A stretch of DNA of 64,000 nucleotides, taken from the NCBI RefSeq assembly GCF_001540865.1, contig NC_033623.1:12547286-12611285 (forward strand). The letters are read 5' to 3'. This document shows, one piece after another, positions 34,103 to 46,646 of the stretch (positions within the stretch are counted from its first letter, which is position 1; the number at the start of each line of letters is the position of its first letter). The notes beneath the pieces were generated by a model, which did no database searches, was not told where the DNA came from, and was given only the letters and a program-made list of their open reading frames with translations. The stretch is from Ananas comosus. Lineage: Eukaryota > Streptophyta > Magnoliopsida > Poales > Bromeliaceae. A program made the translations under genes and the position numbers.

Positions 34103-36443
34103 CTACAGCTCACCGAAGAGGTAAGGCATAGTGCCGAACACCTTAGTTACGAGCGTCTGCTCCGTCTCCGTCCAGTGCCCGGTCTCTTTCGCCCGGTCGG
34201 CGATCACCTTCGCCATCTCAGCGGGGTCGTAATGCATCGATTGCAATTGATTCGCGGCGGTGGGCCCGGCCCCAACGAACGCCACGGTGAATCCCCCGGC
34301 ACTCCCGGCGCTCTCCACCTGAACCAAGTTCGGCCCGCCGAACAGGTTGTGCTTGTTCCCCAGCGCCTCCTGGTACGCCCCCGCCAGGAACGTGCCGATG
34401 TAGTACCCGCCGCCGCTTTGTTTTACGTCGTGCAGGGGGAGAGTCTGGGCCCCGCCGATGAACAGGTCGACCTTGCCGTCGCTGTCGCACGTGAGGTCGA
34501 GGAGCGTGCCCTTCTGTGTCGGCTTCTCCTGCAGCCGGTGTATCGGCATGATCGGGAACAGCTGCTTGATCCCCCAGAAGTCCGGCGTGAGCGAGAAGAC
34601 CGACAGGTTCATGTGGTACGCGAAGGTCTTCTCCCCGGCCGCCTCCAACTGCTTCGCCAGGCGTCTGCTGAGCTTGAAGATCTCGACCCCGTGCTTCTTG
34701 AGCTGGTCCGCGTGGACTAAGGAGGCGTCATTGTTGCTGCCGTCCCTCGATCGGACGGCGGATTTCAGGTTGGCGTGAAGGGTCGTCGGGTTTCCGACGA
34801 GATCGTCGAGGCGGCTGATTAATTCGTCGGATGTGAGCGAGTCGCTGGGTTCCTCCACGGCCACCAGTGCATCGTATATCAGGATCGACTGGTGCGACAC
34901 GAGGGCGCGGCCGCTCTCGCTGCACAGCACCGGGTGCGCCACGGCCTTCTGGTTGCACACGAGCCTCGCCGCCTGCACCACCGTCGACGCGTACTCCTCG
35001 AAGCCGTACGCCACCGACATGTCCGACTCACCGGACCGCGTCCCGTCGTAGTCGATCCCGAGCCCCCCGCCGACGTCCAGGGTGCCCATCGGCGCCCCCA
35101 TCTGCACCAGGTTGCAGTAGTACCTGTTGTTCAATGTATAAATATTATTAAAAATGCTGCAATATATATATAGTAGTTTACGCTTTTTGGAGATCAACAT
35201 TAATTGATTTCACCATACCCGGTAGCCTCGCGCACTGCGCTGCCGATGATGGATGTGGTCGGGATCTGCGACCCGATATGAAAGTGGAGTAGTTTGAGGC
35301 AATCGAGCATGTTATTTTCTTTAAGCGTCTCTGCGACGGCGTAGATTTGGTCCTCCAAGAGGCCGAACTTGCCGTGCTTGCCCGAGGTGGACCCAAAGTG
35401 GCCGGGGTTGGTGGTGAGCAGCCTCGCACGGATGCCGAGCACGGGGCGGATATTGAGCTTCTTGCTCGCCGCCACCACCGTGTCGACCTCATCCTCCAAC
35501 TCGAGCACGATGATTGTGTTGAGATCGAAGTTGCGTGACACGAGGGCGAGGGAGACGTAGTCCATGTCCTTGTAGCCGTTGCACACCAGGTACGCCTTCG
35601 GGCTTCCGTTGATAAGGCTGTTCATGGCGAGAAGGAGCTCCGGCTTCGACCCGGCCTCCAGCCCGAAGTTGTAGTCCTTCCCTAAACTGATCAGCTTGTC
35701 CACCACGTCCCTGTTCTGATTTACCTGTTAAATACAAAATGTCAGACACATACAACGTTCTTTTGCGCGCTAATTTTTTAACGTAACCAGTCATTTTGCT
35801 TGCATCATATCAATGCTGACCTCTTCTTACCTAATAATTATTGAAAAAAACAATAGTTGTTAATTACTTCATAATTTATTTACTTTTTTTAATTTAATGC
35901 ATGAACTGGAAAGTGTATGAGGTCACTACTCTGAGACTCTCAGTTGTATATTACGGGAAACACCCCTTGATAGTAGGAGGTGTAAGCGGTATACTTAATG
36001 GCGTTCGCGAAGGCCGTATGGAGCGAGTCCAAACGGTGCTTGAGCACGNAAAAAAAAAAAAAAAAAATCCGACCGAGCCAGTAATTAAGCTCCTGATCGA
36101 TTCAAACTTCTAAAAGTAAGCTACTATATATTTCAAATTGGTGCACCTTTACGGGAAACACCCCTTGATAGTAGGAGGTGTAAGCGGTATACTTAATGGC
36201 GTTCGCGAAGGCCGTATGGAGCGAGTCCAAACGGTGCTTGAGCACGTCGGGGAAGCGGAGAATGATCGGAAACTGGAGACCCCCCTCAGTCGCCTTCTTC
36301 ACCGCAGCGAGGAGGTCAATCGCCTCCTCAGAGGTGGTCTCAACGCCGTTAATCATAACGGAGATGTTGCCGCTGGAGTTAACGACGAAGTAAGGTTCGC
36401 CCCATCCCGCAATATTGTAGAGGTAACCAAAGTTGGTCGACAT
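34103..36443 (-). CDS. ADC: Arginine decarboxylase, copy B (3 exons, 607 aa)
   Basis: Second arginine decarboxylase gene (arginine to agmatine, polyamine synthesis). Exons on the minus strand: 36443-36147, 35724-35219 and 35123-34103. Intron positions and phases equal those of copy A, so the pair arose by duplication of an already split gene. The same family blocks are intact: [12 protein letters not shown] with K99 at the end of exon 1, [44 protein letters not shown] and NLFGGP. It differs from A by lacking a 24-bp in-frame repeat in exon 2, by small differences near the variable RDGSNNDA region, and by a C-terminal GEL in place of GAA. Intron 1 (35725-36146) contains an exact 98-bp copy of exon 1 sequence beside a single N (36049), probably an assembly fault; the reading frame of the exons is not affected. 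A TATA-like box lies about 120 bp upstream of the start codon. Confidence 0.94.
35951..36066. other. Exact 98-bp repeat of ADC-B exon 1, an N and poly(A): likely assembly fault
   Basis: Bases 35951-36048 repeat 36149-36246 without a difference that I can see. The repeat stops at the single ambiguous base N (36049) and is followed by a run of A. It lies within intron 1 of arginine decarboxylase copy B. An exact repeat ending at an N is what a badly joined contig end produces; a real, very recent tandem duplication is the alternative. Confidence 0.75.
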
Positions 36444-36557
36444 TATTATCTCTCCTCCCTACACAAAGAGTTATCTAATAAGAAAAAAAAAAGCTAGGGT
36501 TTAGTTTCGCAGTAAGATTTGCATGGGAGTGAGAGTGGGGAAGGGGGTGAGGGTGCA

Positions 36558-36564
36558 TTATATA
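36558..36564 (-). promoter_or_regulatory. TATA box of arginine decarboxylase copy B
   Basis: TATATAA on the minus strand, about 115 bp upstream of the start codon at 36443, preceded by the same GC-rich GAGCGCGCC context as in copy A. A further conserved block (GGACGGACGGGATCTG on the plus strand at about 36665-36680 and 13847-13862) lies upstream in both copies and may be regulatory. Confidence 0.65.
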
Positions 36565-36859
36565 GGCGCGCTCCACGGATACCACCGGGCGAGATAATTT
36601 ATTAATTTCTCCCACTTTTATTAATTTTGGACGGTCGAGATGTCTTTCTATGTTTGTAACAGATTGGACGGACGGGATCTGTTTTTGGTGGCGCGTGGGG
36701 CCCGCGTTTCATCGTCGGTTTGTTGATCACGAGGAGTGCATGTTACGTTTCTCTCTCGGAAAGGCAAAAAGGAAAAAAAAAGAAAAAAAAGAAGGACAAA
36801 AGGGCACTGTGGCGCGTCACCGTCCTTATTATGGTAGAGGAGGATTCCCCTAAGCATGT

Positions 36860-37618
36860 TTTACGCGCATAAAATAGGCGCACTGTTGAATGTTTTGGGA
36901 CTCGTTCCTATTTTGGGCCGTGTTTAATAATTTCCCAGGAGAGCAAATAGTTAAACGCTGGGTTAAACTACAATGATATTGATTAGCACTTCTTTTTTTA
37001 ATAACTCTTTTGGTAATAGACGTTCATAGGTAAAGCGGTTAATTAGTACCACTCTCTCACCACTCTCTCTATCTAGAGAAAAAAAAAAAGTTATTAGTAT
37101 ATACGCTATATAAATATATATTCCAAACTAATCATATAGAATAATACAATTTTCAAGTTTGAACTCATTCTCTGAAGAGATTGATTATATTGTGTGATAT
37201 ATTGAAAACTAACAATGTTAATATATTGAATTCAATTGAATTCACTCAAGAATATTTAAAAATATTATTCGAGATTAATAAAGCTCTTTATACAATCTAT
37301 AACAATTATCAAATCAAATGGCAATTATTTTGGTTCAAAAACTACTTAGAATAATTGAGTTTGATGAGTGAGAATGAAAGCACTACTTGAATTGGGGGTG
37401 TTTATTAGTTTCTAATTATAATAAATCATGTGAGGAGCTTTCAATTTTGCTCCTTTTGGACCGCGTACTTGGTTTTTTTGTTTCTGCCTCATACCATAAG
37501 TAAACCTCGTTTCCTTTATTAGGCTTGAAATTAATAATGTCAGGGTACATGCTAATTGTAAACCTGGCTACATTCCCGAAACGAACAAGATATTCTACAA
37601 GGTATACGCGAACACCAT
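36860..37618. other. Distal promoter and upstream region of ADC-B
   Basis: No gene. TTTTACGCGCATAAAATAGG (36858) and 37190-37445 match the upstream region of copy A at 15191 and 17600-17850. Confidence 0.5.
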
Positions 37619-38482
37619 TAGTGGCATGTTTGGTTCGAAATCGGAGTTGGAATCGGCATCGGAATCGGAATCAAAATAAGCTGGAATCGGAATCGGAATC
37701 AGAATCAAAATAAGCTGCAATCGAAATCGGAATGACTCATTACCTAATTCTATTTGGTTCATCATCTGAATCGGAATCGGAATAAATCATTCCCATTGTC
37801 GGTGTTTGGCTCAGATGGATACAACAAACGTAATCAAATTAATATACTAACATTATCTTTATAATATATTAATTTAAATTCAAATTAAAAATTAAATATT
37901 AAAAATTTATATCAAAATTTTGAAATAATATCAAAATTTTAAATCTATTTTTTAAAAAAAAAATTAAATTTTGAAGTTGAGTGGATAATTCAAAATATGA
38001 AACTAAATTTTGATTTATTCAAATTCAAACTTAAAATTATAATTTAAATTTTAATTTGAGTCCATAAATTTAATTTAAGTTTGAAATAAAATTTGAATAA
38101 AATTTTATATAAATTAAAATTTAATTTAAATTCAAATTCATAAGTTAGATTCGAAATAATTGATTAAATTTTAATTTTTAATTTAAGTTCAAATTAAAAT
38201 TTAAAATTATATATTTAATTTTTAAATTTTAACTCATATTTTAATTAAAAATGTTGAAAAAATAAATTTAATCCGAATAAATATCCATTCCGTCCGAATT
38301 CAATTTCCGATCGGGTCTCCTAGGCCGGATTGAAAAAAGAGGTGATTGAGAGATTCCCATTCCATTTGGAAATCGAAATCGGAATCGGAATGGAACTCCC
38401 GCGTACCAAACACCCACAAACGGATTCACCCATTCCGATTCCAATTCCATAGTGAAAAAGAAGCAAACCAAACACGCCCTAA
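37619..38482. mobile_element. DNA element with TTTGGTT-type ends and GGAATC repeats
   Basis: GCATGTTTGGTTCGAAATC at the left and AAACCAAACACGCCCT at the right are inverted. Subterminal regions hold many GGAATCGGAATC words (left) and ATCGAAATCGGAATCGG (right); the core is AT-rich. Frames across it are low complexity. Confidence 0.6.
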
Positions 38483-38715
38483 ATATGGTAGAGCAAGTTA
38501 TTTCGATCAAAGCGAGTTATTCTTGAACAATCAGTTAAGAGTCATTTTCTAGAAAACTTGGAACAAATTAAAATTCTCTCTCATGATTCTTTTATATAAT
38601 TAAGTAAATAAACAAGCAACTATATTAATATGAATAATTTTTTGTTATAATTTCTCTTTTTACTAAAATTTTATTATATGATATAAATTATGTTAAATTT
38701 GATGTAAAATTATTA

Positions 38716-39330
38716 GCTAGCGTTTGGATTGGGTACAAGAGGGGTACCCAAGGTCCCAAACAGGAAAAAGGATGGGTGGGAACAAGCTTGTTCCCACCCC
38801 CCGTGTAGAGAGAGAGAGAGAGAGATTTTTATTTTAAATTAAAATTTATAATTTCAAAATTAAAATTTATAATTTTAAATTCTAAATTTTAAAGTTTAAA
38901 TTTTAAATTTGATATTTTTAATTTTTAAATTTTAAATTTGATATTTTTAAGTTTTAAATTTTAAATTTGATATTTATATATTTCAAATTTAAATTTGGTC
39001 TTAAATTTAAAATTTGATATTTAAAATTATAATTTTGAAAATTAAAATTTTAAATTTTAATTTCAAATTTTAAATTTTAAAATTTTAAATTTTGAATTTA
39101 AAAATTTAAATTCAAATATAATGAGAAGGGTAATACCATTATTTTCTATTTATAACTATCAACTATTTTTCTTATTCCATCTTATTTATTCAAACACTAT
39201 TTTTTTTATTCCCGGGAACAACTAAATTTTTATTTAAACACAAAATTAGTCTAGTTTTCGCTTATATCTAAACTTATATCTATCCCTGGTATAAGCTAGT
39301 TCTTACTTATATCCGAACCAAACGAAGCCT
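38716..39330. mobile_element. Tourist-like MITE, larger copy
   Basis: GCTAGCGTTTGGATTGGG and ATCCGAACCAAACGAAGCC are inverted ends; the AT-rich core is made of AAATTTTAAA words. It is preceded by TTA. Confidence 0.6.
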
Positions 39331-39335
39331 TTTAG

Positions 39336-39626
39336 CCTCCGTTTGGTTCGGGGTTAAGAAAAAAGTAGCAATTCCAGGGATAGGGTTAAGTTCATGGTTA
39401 AAGTGGGGTTAAAGTTTTTTTATGTTTGGTTGGAGTAGGTGGGATAAGAAGATAATGATTGATAAAGAAGAAAAAGGTGAGGGATCGGGATGCGTGCGGG
39501 GTTAAAGTTGGGAGGGGGAGTGGGGTTAGTAAACCCCACTAACCCGGGTTAGTAAAGAGTGGTGTTTGGGTATAAATTGGGGGTTAAGGGATTATTCCAC
39601 CCCTTAACCCCCAACCAAACGGTAGC
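39336..39626. mobile_element. Tourist-like MITE, 291 bp, with TTA duplication
   Basis: GCCTCCGTTTGGTTCGGGGT and CCCCCAACCAAACGGTAGC are inverted ends; TTA is at 39333-39335 and 39627-39629. This fits the PIF/Harbinger group. A truncated relative begins at about 39765. Confidence 0.78.
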
Positions 39627-40229
39627 TTAGAGTCCAACCGTGATACTTCTGGAAGAATAAAAAAGTTAGTGCTTCTAAGTTTTTACCCATTGGATCAACC
39701 CCAGCCTTTGATTATTTCTAATTCTTGAATTAATATTTTTTTTCTAGGGACCATTAAACCTTAGGGCTTCGTTTAGTTCAGGGTTAAGTAAAAACTAGTT
39801 ATTCTATGAATAGGGTTAAGTTTAGGGTTAAACTTGAAATAGATCAATTTTGCGTTTGGATAATAATTGAGTTGTTCTCGAAATTAAGACAACGCTATGA
39901 AAAATAATGTTTGGATAGATAAGATGGAATAAGAAGAATAAAGGGCACTCATAAATAGAAAATAATAATATTGCCCAAATTATATTTGAATTTAAATTTT
40001 TTAATTTTATATTTTAAATTTTAAATTTAAATAGATAATTTTTACAATTAAAAAATTCAAAATTGAAACCTATATTTTTAAATTTCAAATTTAACAATTT
40101 AAAGTTAAAATTATAAATTATAATTTTAAATATTAAATCAAATATAACAAATATAAAGTTACAAAATATAAAATGTCACATCTAAAATTTAAATAATTAA
40201 AAAATAACAATTGTGTTGCACACCGCAAT

Positions 40230-42150
40230 TGTGTTAGAATTGAATTGTGGGGCCCGCTCTTAGCGGTTTCATCGTGGATTAGCGTTACACCGTCCAAATG
40301 ATTTTGTTTTCGCGGTCGCGCGTGGTCCATCGTAGGGCTAAAAAGTACTGGACGGTGGGGAGAGAGTAGGGAAATTTGGTCGCTTATATAAAACGATCGA
40401 ATCGAGGGTACGGGAATTAATTAAATACCCATTATTAATGTACGGAAGATAATTGCCACGTGCGAATGTCTTAGAACGGCCGACCCTAATTATTAGTAAA
40501 TATATGTATTGAGATCCCTCATCTATTGGTTATTTCAAAATTGAACTCTCAATAATAATTAAAGACATTATGAGGAATTTGTAATAATAGTACTCACCTG
40601 TTTTTTTTGTCGGTTTGACCTCTCATTTATTTCTATTGTTATTTTTGAAAATTAAATTAAGCAGCGATTGTTTATATATCTCAAAAAAAAATTTATTTTT
40701 TTATATTTATTCCTCTTAAAAGGCTAATAATAAGAATTTTTTTTTTTAACGTTTTAAGTTATTTTTTATTTTAAATATATTTTTATAGAGTTAAATTTTG
40801 TTAGTGAATTATTAGAAATCACTATTAACTCTGTAAAATTACTGTTTTGTCTTTTCAATATTTTTTTCTACCATCATCAAATTTTTTTTATATGCACTTA
40901 AGTTAGAGACAAAAAAATATTTTCATATTTTGTCTTTTCAAATATGCTCTTCTGCTATCACTAACTTTTCTTATTTGCACTTAAATTAAAGATAAAAAGG
41001 TATTTTGATTTTTTTTTTTTTAACTCTCATAAGAATTTAATCTAAATTTAACTTGAGATGACTTAATGGATAATAACAATGGGGTTATTTCGAATAACGG
41101 AAAAATAAACAGGAATATATTTGAAACAGAAAAAATAAAAATACATAATATATTTTAGAAATTTTAAAAAGTATTTTAGATATTATCCCTTAAATTAATA
41201 GCTCCCAATGACTCTACACTTTTGTTTTTTTTGGCTATTAGCAATTGACTATTAACAAAAATATAGATTTCACCGGCTATAACAATTTTTAAAGTAGTTG
41301 AAATTTAGTCATTTTATTGTTCAATTTTACATACTTCTGCAACTTTAAGTAATTTAAATTAAAATAAGTAAAAAAACTAAAAAATACAAATCCAAAGAAT
41401 AATTATTGACGCATCAGCTTAAAAATGCCGTATGACTAAAGGGTTGATGAGCATTTTCACGTAAATTATTATTCCACATACGAAGTTCGCTGGAAATATA
41501 TAGTTGTCGTAATGCGACATCGTTCGTTCGCTGGAAATATATAGATGTCCTAATGCGGCATCAAACCGCATGCAGTAGAATGACACGTGATATTTAAATA
41601 AAAAATGTAAAATTTACAACCCAAAAAAAATTTCTAAGCCCTACAGCCACTCACCTAATAATTGTAGAATTTATTAATTTTTTCCTCTTTGTCGATGGAC
41701 ATGTGATATTTAAATAAAAAATGTAAAATTAAAAGAGGAGTTATAGGATTATGTGAAATAATCATTGTATTCTAAAAAGTTAAACGCAGCTGGCGTGCAG
41801 GATCTCCTACTTTAATATAATGTGAAACAACCGTTATACTCTAAAGACTTAAGTTGTTAAAAAATAATATTTATATATTTTTATATTTAATATATTACAA
41901 TTCGAAGTTGATTGTAGACCTACAGCAGCACTCTATTTGAATTGGACGCCGGGTTATTGATGTTTTAACGTAGAAAGTAATGATTTTCAGATGAAATATC
42001 TTTTGGTTGCAACTTGCAAGTTCTAATGGTCCTAATTACCATCAAGAAGAATAAATGCTCATCTCAAGATGCAATCAAATGGCTGATAATAACACTTGAG
42101 AACTTATAACTACAGGATACTAAGTTGATACACTTTAAACTATATAATAC
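40230..42150. repeat. Distal unit, third copy in block B
   Basis: Shorter copy of the unit repeated at 20.4-28.2 kb: AATGTACGGAAGATAATTGC (40438), ATTTTCACGTAAATTATTAT (41453), then ATTGGACGCCGGGTTATTGA and ATCTCAAGATGCAATC (42060). It also keeps the GC islet near 40250-40340 shared with 19840-19940. No gene is seen. Confidence 0.6.
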
Positions 42151-42866
42151 TAAAATAAAAAAAATACGAAGCCACAGGAGTAGTATTTGAAGTTTATCCT
42201 ACAATATATAATATATGCTCTCAGTAGTCCAGAGATAAAAGGTCTCCAGGTCAAGTAGCCTAATTGTACATTTGATACTTCGCCATATAATATTTTATCC
42301 CCATTAAATACATCATAGAACTAGTCACCACACAAAAGTTTTTGGAAGTTACGTAGAGAGAACAGGGAAACTGTAATTAATGAAAAATACTCGATTTCTT
42401 TGCAAAGTCTTACTATGAAACAATAAGCCCAATGAAGATTTTCGGTAAAAGATGAAAAACAATGTAATCGATGAAAATTCCTACAAGAAGTTAAAGCTAG
42501 TAAAAATGCAATCGCCAAAGTAATCTTAGCATTTATTTATATACAACTCAAGAACAGTAATTTACCTAGTGTTCAAAGGAACAGCTCTGTTTTGCTTCTT
42601 TGTATATTCTGAAACAAATACAAAAGATGATAATACAGAAAAATTGTACGGTGGCTCAAAAAGGTGGTTTTCACAACAGCTCAAACATAATTTCAATTGA
42701 TACACTGTAGAAATTGACGGATCACAAGTAGCCTTTATTTGCATGCGGAGCAATTCATATTGTGTTGGGAATATAAAACATGGATAAAAATCTGGACGAA
42801 CTGCTAGGATGGAACAAATTTCGATCCCTGTATCGATCAAAATGCAAGAGGATATCAGGCATGAAG

Positions 42867-45800
42867 CTAATCTGCTCGTGATTGACCAGCGCGAGAAGAT
42901 AGAATGATGCCAACAATGAGGCCATAAAGAGCCAGTGCTTCGGCGAAGATGAGGATGAGAATCATTCCGACAAAGAGTTTTGGCTGTTGAGCATTGGCTC
43001 TGCACAATTAAGAAACAGCACCATTTACATTAATCTAAAGAGGTTCTATTTAGCTTTAACTAGGTAAGCCATAAGCGTAATTAAGAAGGATAGCCAACAA
43101 CTTAACTATAGTTAATAACAAATACCTTGAAGTAGATTCAACCTTTACCACTTTAAAATGATTTTATTTTGCATAATTTAAACATGAGATTTAATAAGTT
43201 TCCTCAGAGATTGGTAAAAGCCAGCATTACCAGCAAAGAAAGCACATAACAATCATCAATAGAATGTTTCCAAAACAAAAGGGTCTATAAATTAGGCACA
43301 TGCTGTTGCAGTTCATCTTGATATTTAAACCAACCGACAATTATTAGACCGTTATGTGCACCAACTACCAAGACTTCTGAAGTTTGCAATAATTGATCTA
43401 AATACATCTAGAAAAGATGCTGTTAAATATATCGCTTCTTTTATAACATAATGGTATGAATATTTGTTGTATGATCCATGATGAACCAGGTTTGCCAAAT
43501 TTGGTGTGAAGGAATTTGATTAATATTGGCTGAAGTATGCATGTTTTTCATGCTACATAGCATGAAGACTTTTGCATGGCCTATGCATTCGGCCATTAAT
43601 TAGGTAGGGCCCCATGAACAAAACAAAGAAAAGAGAACTTGAGTTTCTCCTCGTCAAAATGCATTAATATGCAGAGGCACTTGAGTTTCTCCTCAGCACC
43701 AAATTTAGTCTATGAAGTGTTATGTTATTTATCAAAGCAAATTAACAGTTAGTTATCAATGACAGCTATCATTCTTGAAGCACTTCATAGACTAAATATG
43801 TAAGGCTTTTACAAAGTTCCATTGTTGGCCCACTGTCAAAATAGCCACTCCACCTTGTATCAGCCACAGTTTATAAAATTCACTAGAATTTTGTACATGA
43901 TCAAGCAAAATAAAATATGAAAAGAACCAAAGTTGCAATAGTTAAATTGGGTATTAAAATTTGGGACTCCAACTTCAATGAAGAGAACAATCAACTTCAA
44001 TAAAGAGGTCAATCAAACAACTTTAAGACCGACCACTTACAGCTATATGGAACTGAAGTACCAAAAAAAACATAGGAGCTTCCTGTTGCTTTATTTGGAC
44101 AGCCTGAGAACTAAAATTGGCTTCAACACATTTTTTTCTCTCTGAACTTTTAGCAACAAATTTGCAAACCAATAAGCCCAAGGAAGTTGAGCACATACAT
44201 GCATACATATATACATATGCCCATGCATAAAGAGAATGTGAAATATGCTAATGAATCTCAAGCACACAGAGAAAGAATTTTCTTTTTTTTTTGGAAATAA
44301 CAGTTTTCTCAGTTGTCTGCTCTCAAGACCAGTCAAATTTTATGTAATTATGAACTAACACTTGGCACAGCATACGAACCAATATAACATGATGAATTGG
44401 TACACTGCCATAAAGAGCTTCCTTTCTAATTTGAATAGGTATCGTACCAATCCAATGCAAGACAGAAAACAACTAAAAAAGAGAAAGTCTGCATGCAATA
44501 AACATCAAACATGTCAATAACCACAGCATAGAAATTTTTGTGCTCAACGCAAGGATTTAAGTGTCGATCAGCATGGGTCTTACTCACCGTGCCGACAGAA
44601 TATCGGTACAATACGTCCCCCGTGTTGATGACACGGCTTGAAACCCTCATTTCTTTGGAATTAGCAAATAGTTACCTCAATAAAGTACAAAATTTTTATA
44701 AATATATTATAATAAGTAATCAGAATATGCTAGTGCCAAGGAAAATATTTCATGCCATTATATGTCGACACAGGTATTTGTTGTGATCGGAATGCATAAA
44801 GCACAGCACGACAAGCACTGTGTCAGCAGGTTTTGACACAGTCCCATGCTATGGCACTTGCATCCTTGATTCAACCATAGGAACTCGTGAATATACAATA
44901 CACAACTAGTGTGATGCAACAAGATTAGGTTACTGAAGAACATACAGAAGTCAAATATATTGATGATTATGATGTTAGAAGCAAACAGGGCACAAAGCTA
45001 TCCTTACAAAAGGTGCAAGCAGTTTTCAGACAGCCACATTTTCTTCCCATTCCGCCTCTTTATACTATCTCGCATCAGAAAGAACTGTCCACTCTCAATC
45101 ACTCACATAACTAACCATCCGACTCGCATACTCGCTAATCATTATCAATCATTCACTCTTAGGCCTTGTTTGGATGTCTAAATAAGCTATCACATGATAA
45201 CTTATTCCATATGAAGATTTTTTTTTGTGAATTTGGAAGAAAGGAGTTTGAGTTTTGCTCTTTGAAAGGTCTTGAGATGCTTGATTTTGTAGGATAGCAT
45301 ATTTTATCTATGATGTGATTTATCTTATTCGGAAAAAATGATTTGAAGGTCGAATGTGATATTCATTCTAAATATTTGATCACATTTCTTATCTACTAAA
45401 TATTACATGATTGTGTAGTAAACCAAAGAGATATGCCGAATAAGATGTTCATGCATCCAAATAGAGCCTTAGTGCCAAAAGTACCTTGAATAACTTCGCG
45501 GAATATAGCTAGTTTGTTTAAAATCAAATTATGGTATCAAACATAAATCCTACATTTTAGCCAACTCTGAGACCTCTAGTCGCTTCTCTCACCTCCAATG
45601 TAGATCATGCTCTTTTCTCCGCAAATACATGCCAATCTCACTTCCTACATCCACAGAATCCCCAATGATGCGGTAACTTTAAATCCATACATAAGCTCAC
45701 TAATCATTAGTGTTAGCAATATGACAAAATGAGCTCTTAGTCACAAGTGACAAAGATGCTAACTTATTATAATACGGTTGTCCTTATATGCTCGAACACA

Positions 45801-46542
45801 TCCGAAGTATCTTCGACAACGACACAACTGGGATGTGATAGGTGAACCGTTGCGAAGGTCTCAAAGCAAATCTACGTGGATTTAACCTATATAATCGGCA
45901 TATCTTCTAAATATCTTCATTAATGTCCGATAATTGATACCCCTAGCAGCTTAACATTGAAAGATTTCATAGTCAAAATGCACGCATGCACACTCTCAAC
46001 ACAATCAAAGCATATTTCCCTTGCGAATTGAATAATATATATATCACAAGAAAACTATCAGATCAGTTACCTGACACCAGCATCGCCGACGATGCCGATG
46101 GCCATGCCAGCGGACAGTCCGGCGAGGCCACAGGCGAGGCCGGAGGAGAGGTGGGCGTATCCGTCGAAGAGGTAGTAGGACTTGGCCTTGGGGTTGATCC
46201 CGGTGCTGATGATGACGGCGATGATGAGCCCGTAGATGCCGAGCACTCCCGCCATGACCACGGGCACGATCGACTTCATCACCAGCTCCGGGCGCATCAC
46301 CCCCATCGACGCCACCCCCACTCCGCTCTTCGCCGTCCCGTACGCCGCCCCCATGCCTGTATAAAGCAGAGAGAGAGAGAGCTAGGGTTTAGAAAACGGA
46401 AGCGGGCGAGAAGGAGGAGGGAGAGGAGGGGTTTAGGGTTAGGCCATTAGGGTTAGGGTTTCACACAGGAGAAGACGAGGGCGGCGGCGGCGCCGAGGAA
46501 GCCGAAGAAGGGGGCGGTCTCGTCGCCGCTGAAGCTGGACAT
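42867..46542 (-). CDS. VHA-c: V-type H+-ATPase 16-kDa proteolipid subunit c (3 exons, 164 aa)
   Basis: Membrane proteolipid of the V-ATPase rotor ring (V0), which carries protons across vacuolar and other endomembranes. Exons on the minus strand: 46542-46467, 46356-46071 and 42999-42867, with GT/AG borders that keep the frame. The protein starts [20 protein letters not shown] and ends [10 protein letters not shown]. It has four hydrophobic helices: roughly residues 11-30, 50-75, 90-115 and 130-155. The proton-carrying glutamate is E141 in [14 protein letters not shown] of the last helix. [13 protein letters not shown] and [15 protein letters not shown] are further hallmarks. Length equals the usual 164-165 aa. 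Intron 2 is long (about 3.07 kb) and holds a Tourist-like MITE (45162-45468). The gene is divergent to the UFD1-like gene, and its leader carries a (CT)n run in sense. Genomes usually hold several near-identical VHA-c genes, so the isoform number is not assigned. Confidence 0.97.
45162..45468. mobile_element. Tourist-like MITE in intron 2 of VHA-c
   Basis: GGCCTTGTTTGGATGTCTAA and TTCATGCATCCAAATAGAGCC are inverted ends; TTA on both sides (45159-45161 and 45469-45471). About 307 bp, no coding. It lies in the 3.07-kb intron 43000-46070; elsewhere in that intron I see no gene. Confidence 0.78.
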
Positions 46543-46607
46543 CGTCGGAGGAGGTGAATTGATCGGATCGCGGGGTCGCTGCGTCCTTCTAGTCTCTTCG
46601 AGAAATA

Positions 46608-46609
<2 letters not shown>

Positions 46610-46644
<35 letters not shown>
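46610..46644. repeat. (GA)n microsatellite in the VHA-c leader or promoter
   Basis: Uninterrupted GA repeat of about 35 bp, 68 bp upstream of the VHA-c start codon; it reads (CT)n in the sense of that gene. CT-rich tracts are common in plant 5' leaders and core promoters. Confidence 0.85.

Positions 46645-46646
<2 letters not shown>

Noticed and set aside
34175..35173. Several GC-rich frames (181, 106, 94, 93 aa) opposite or shifted to ADC-B exon 3
   Set aside because: Shadow frames of a GC-rich coding exon; the same happens opposite ADC-A.
35901..36113. Extra exon or pseudogene fragment of ADC in intron 1
   Set aside because: Exact 98-bp repeat ending at an N, more likely an assembly fault than a real third exon copy.
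43000..46070. Small genes inside the long VHA-c intron
   Set aside because: Only short frames without domains; the intron holds a Tourist-like MITE and AT-rich sequence.
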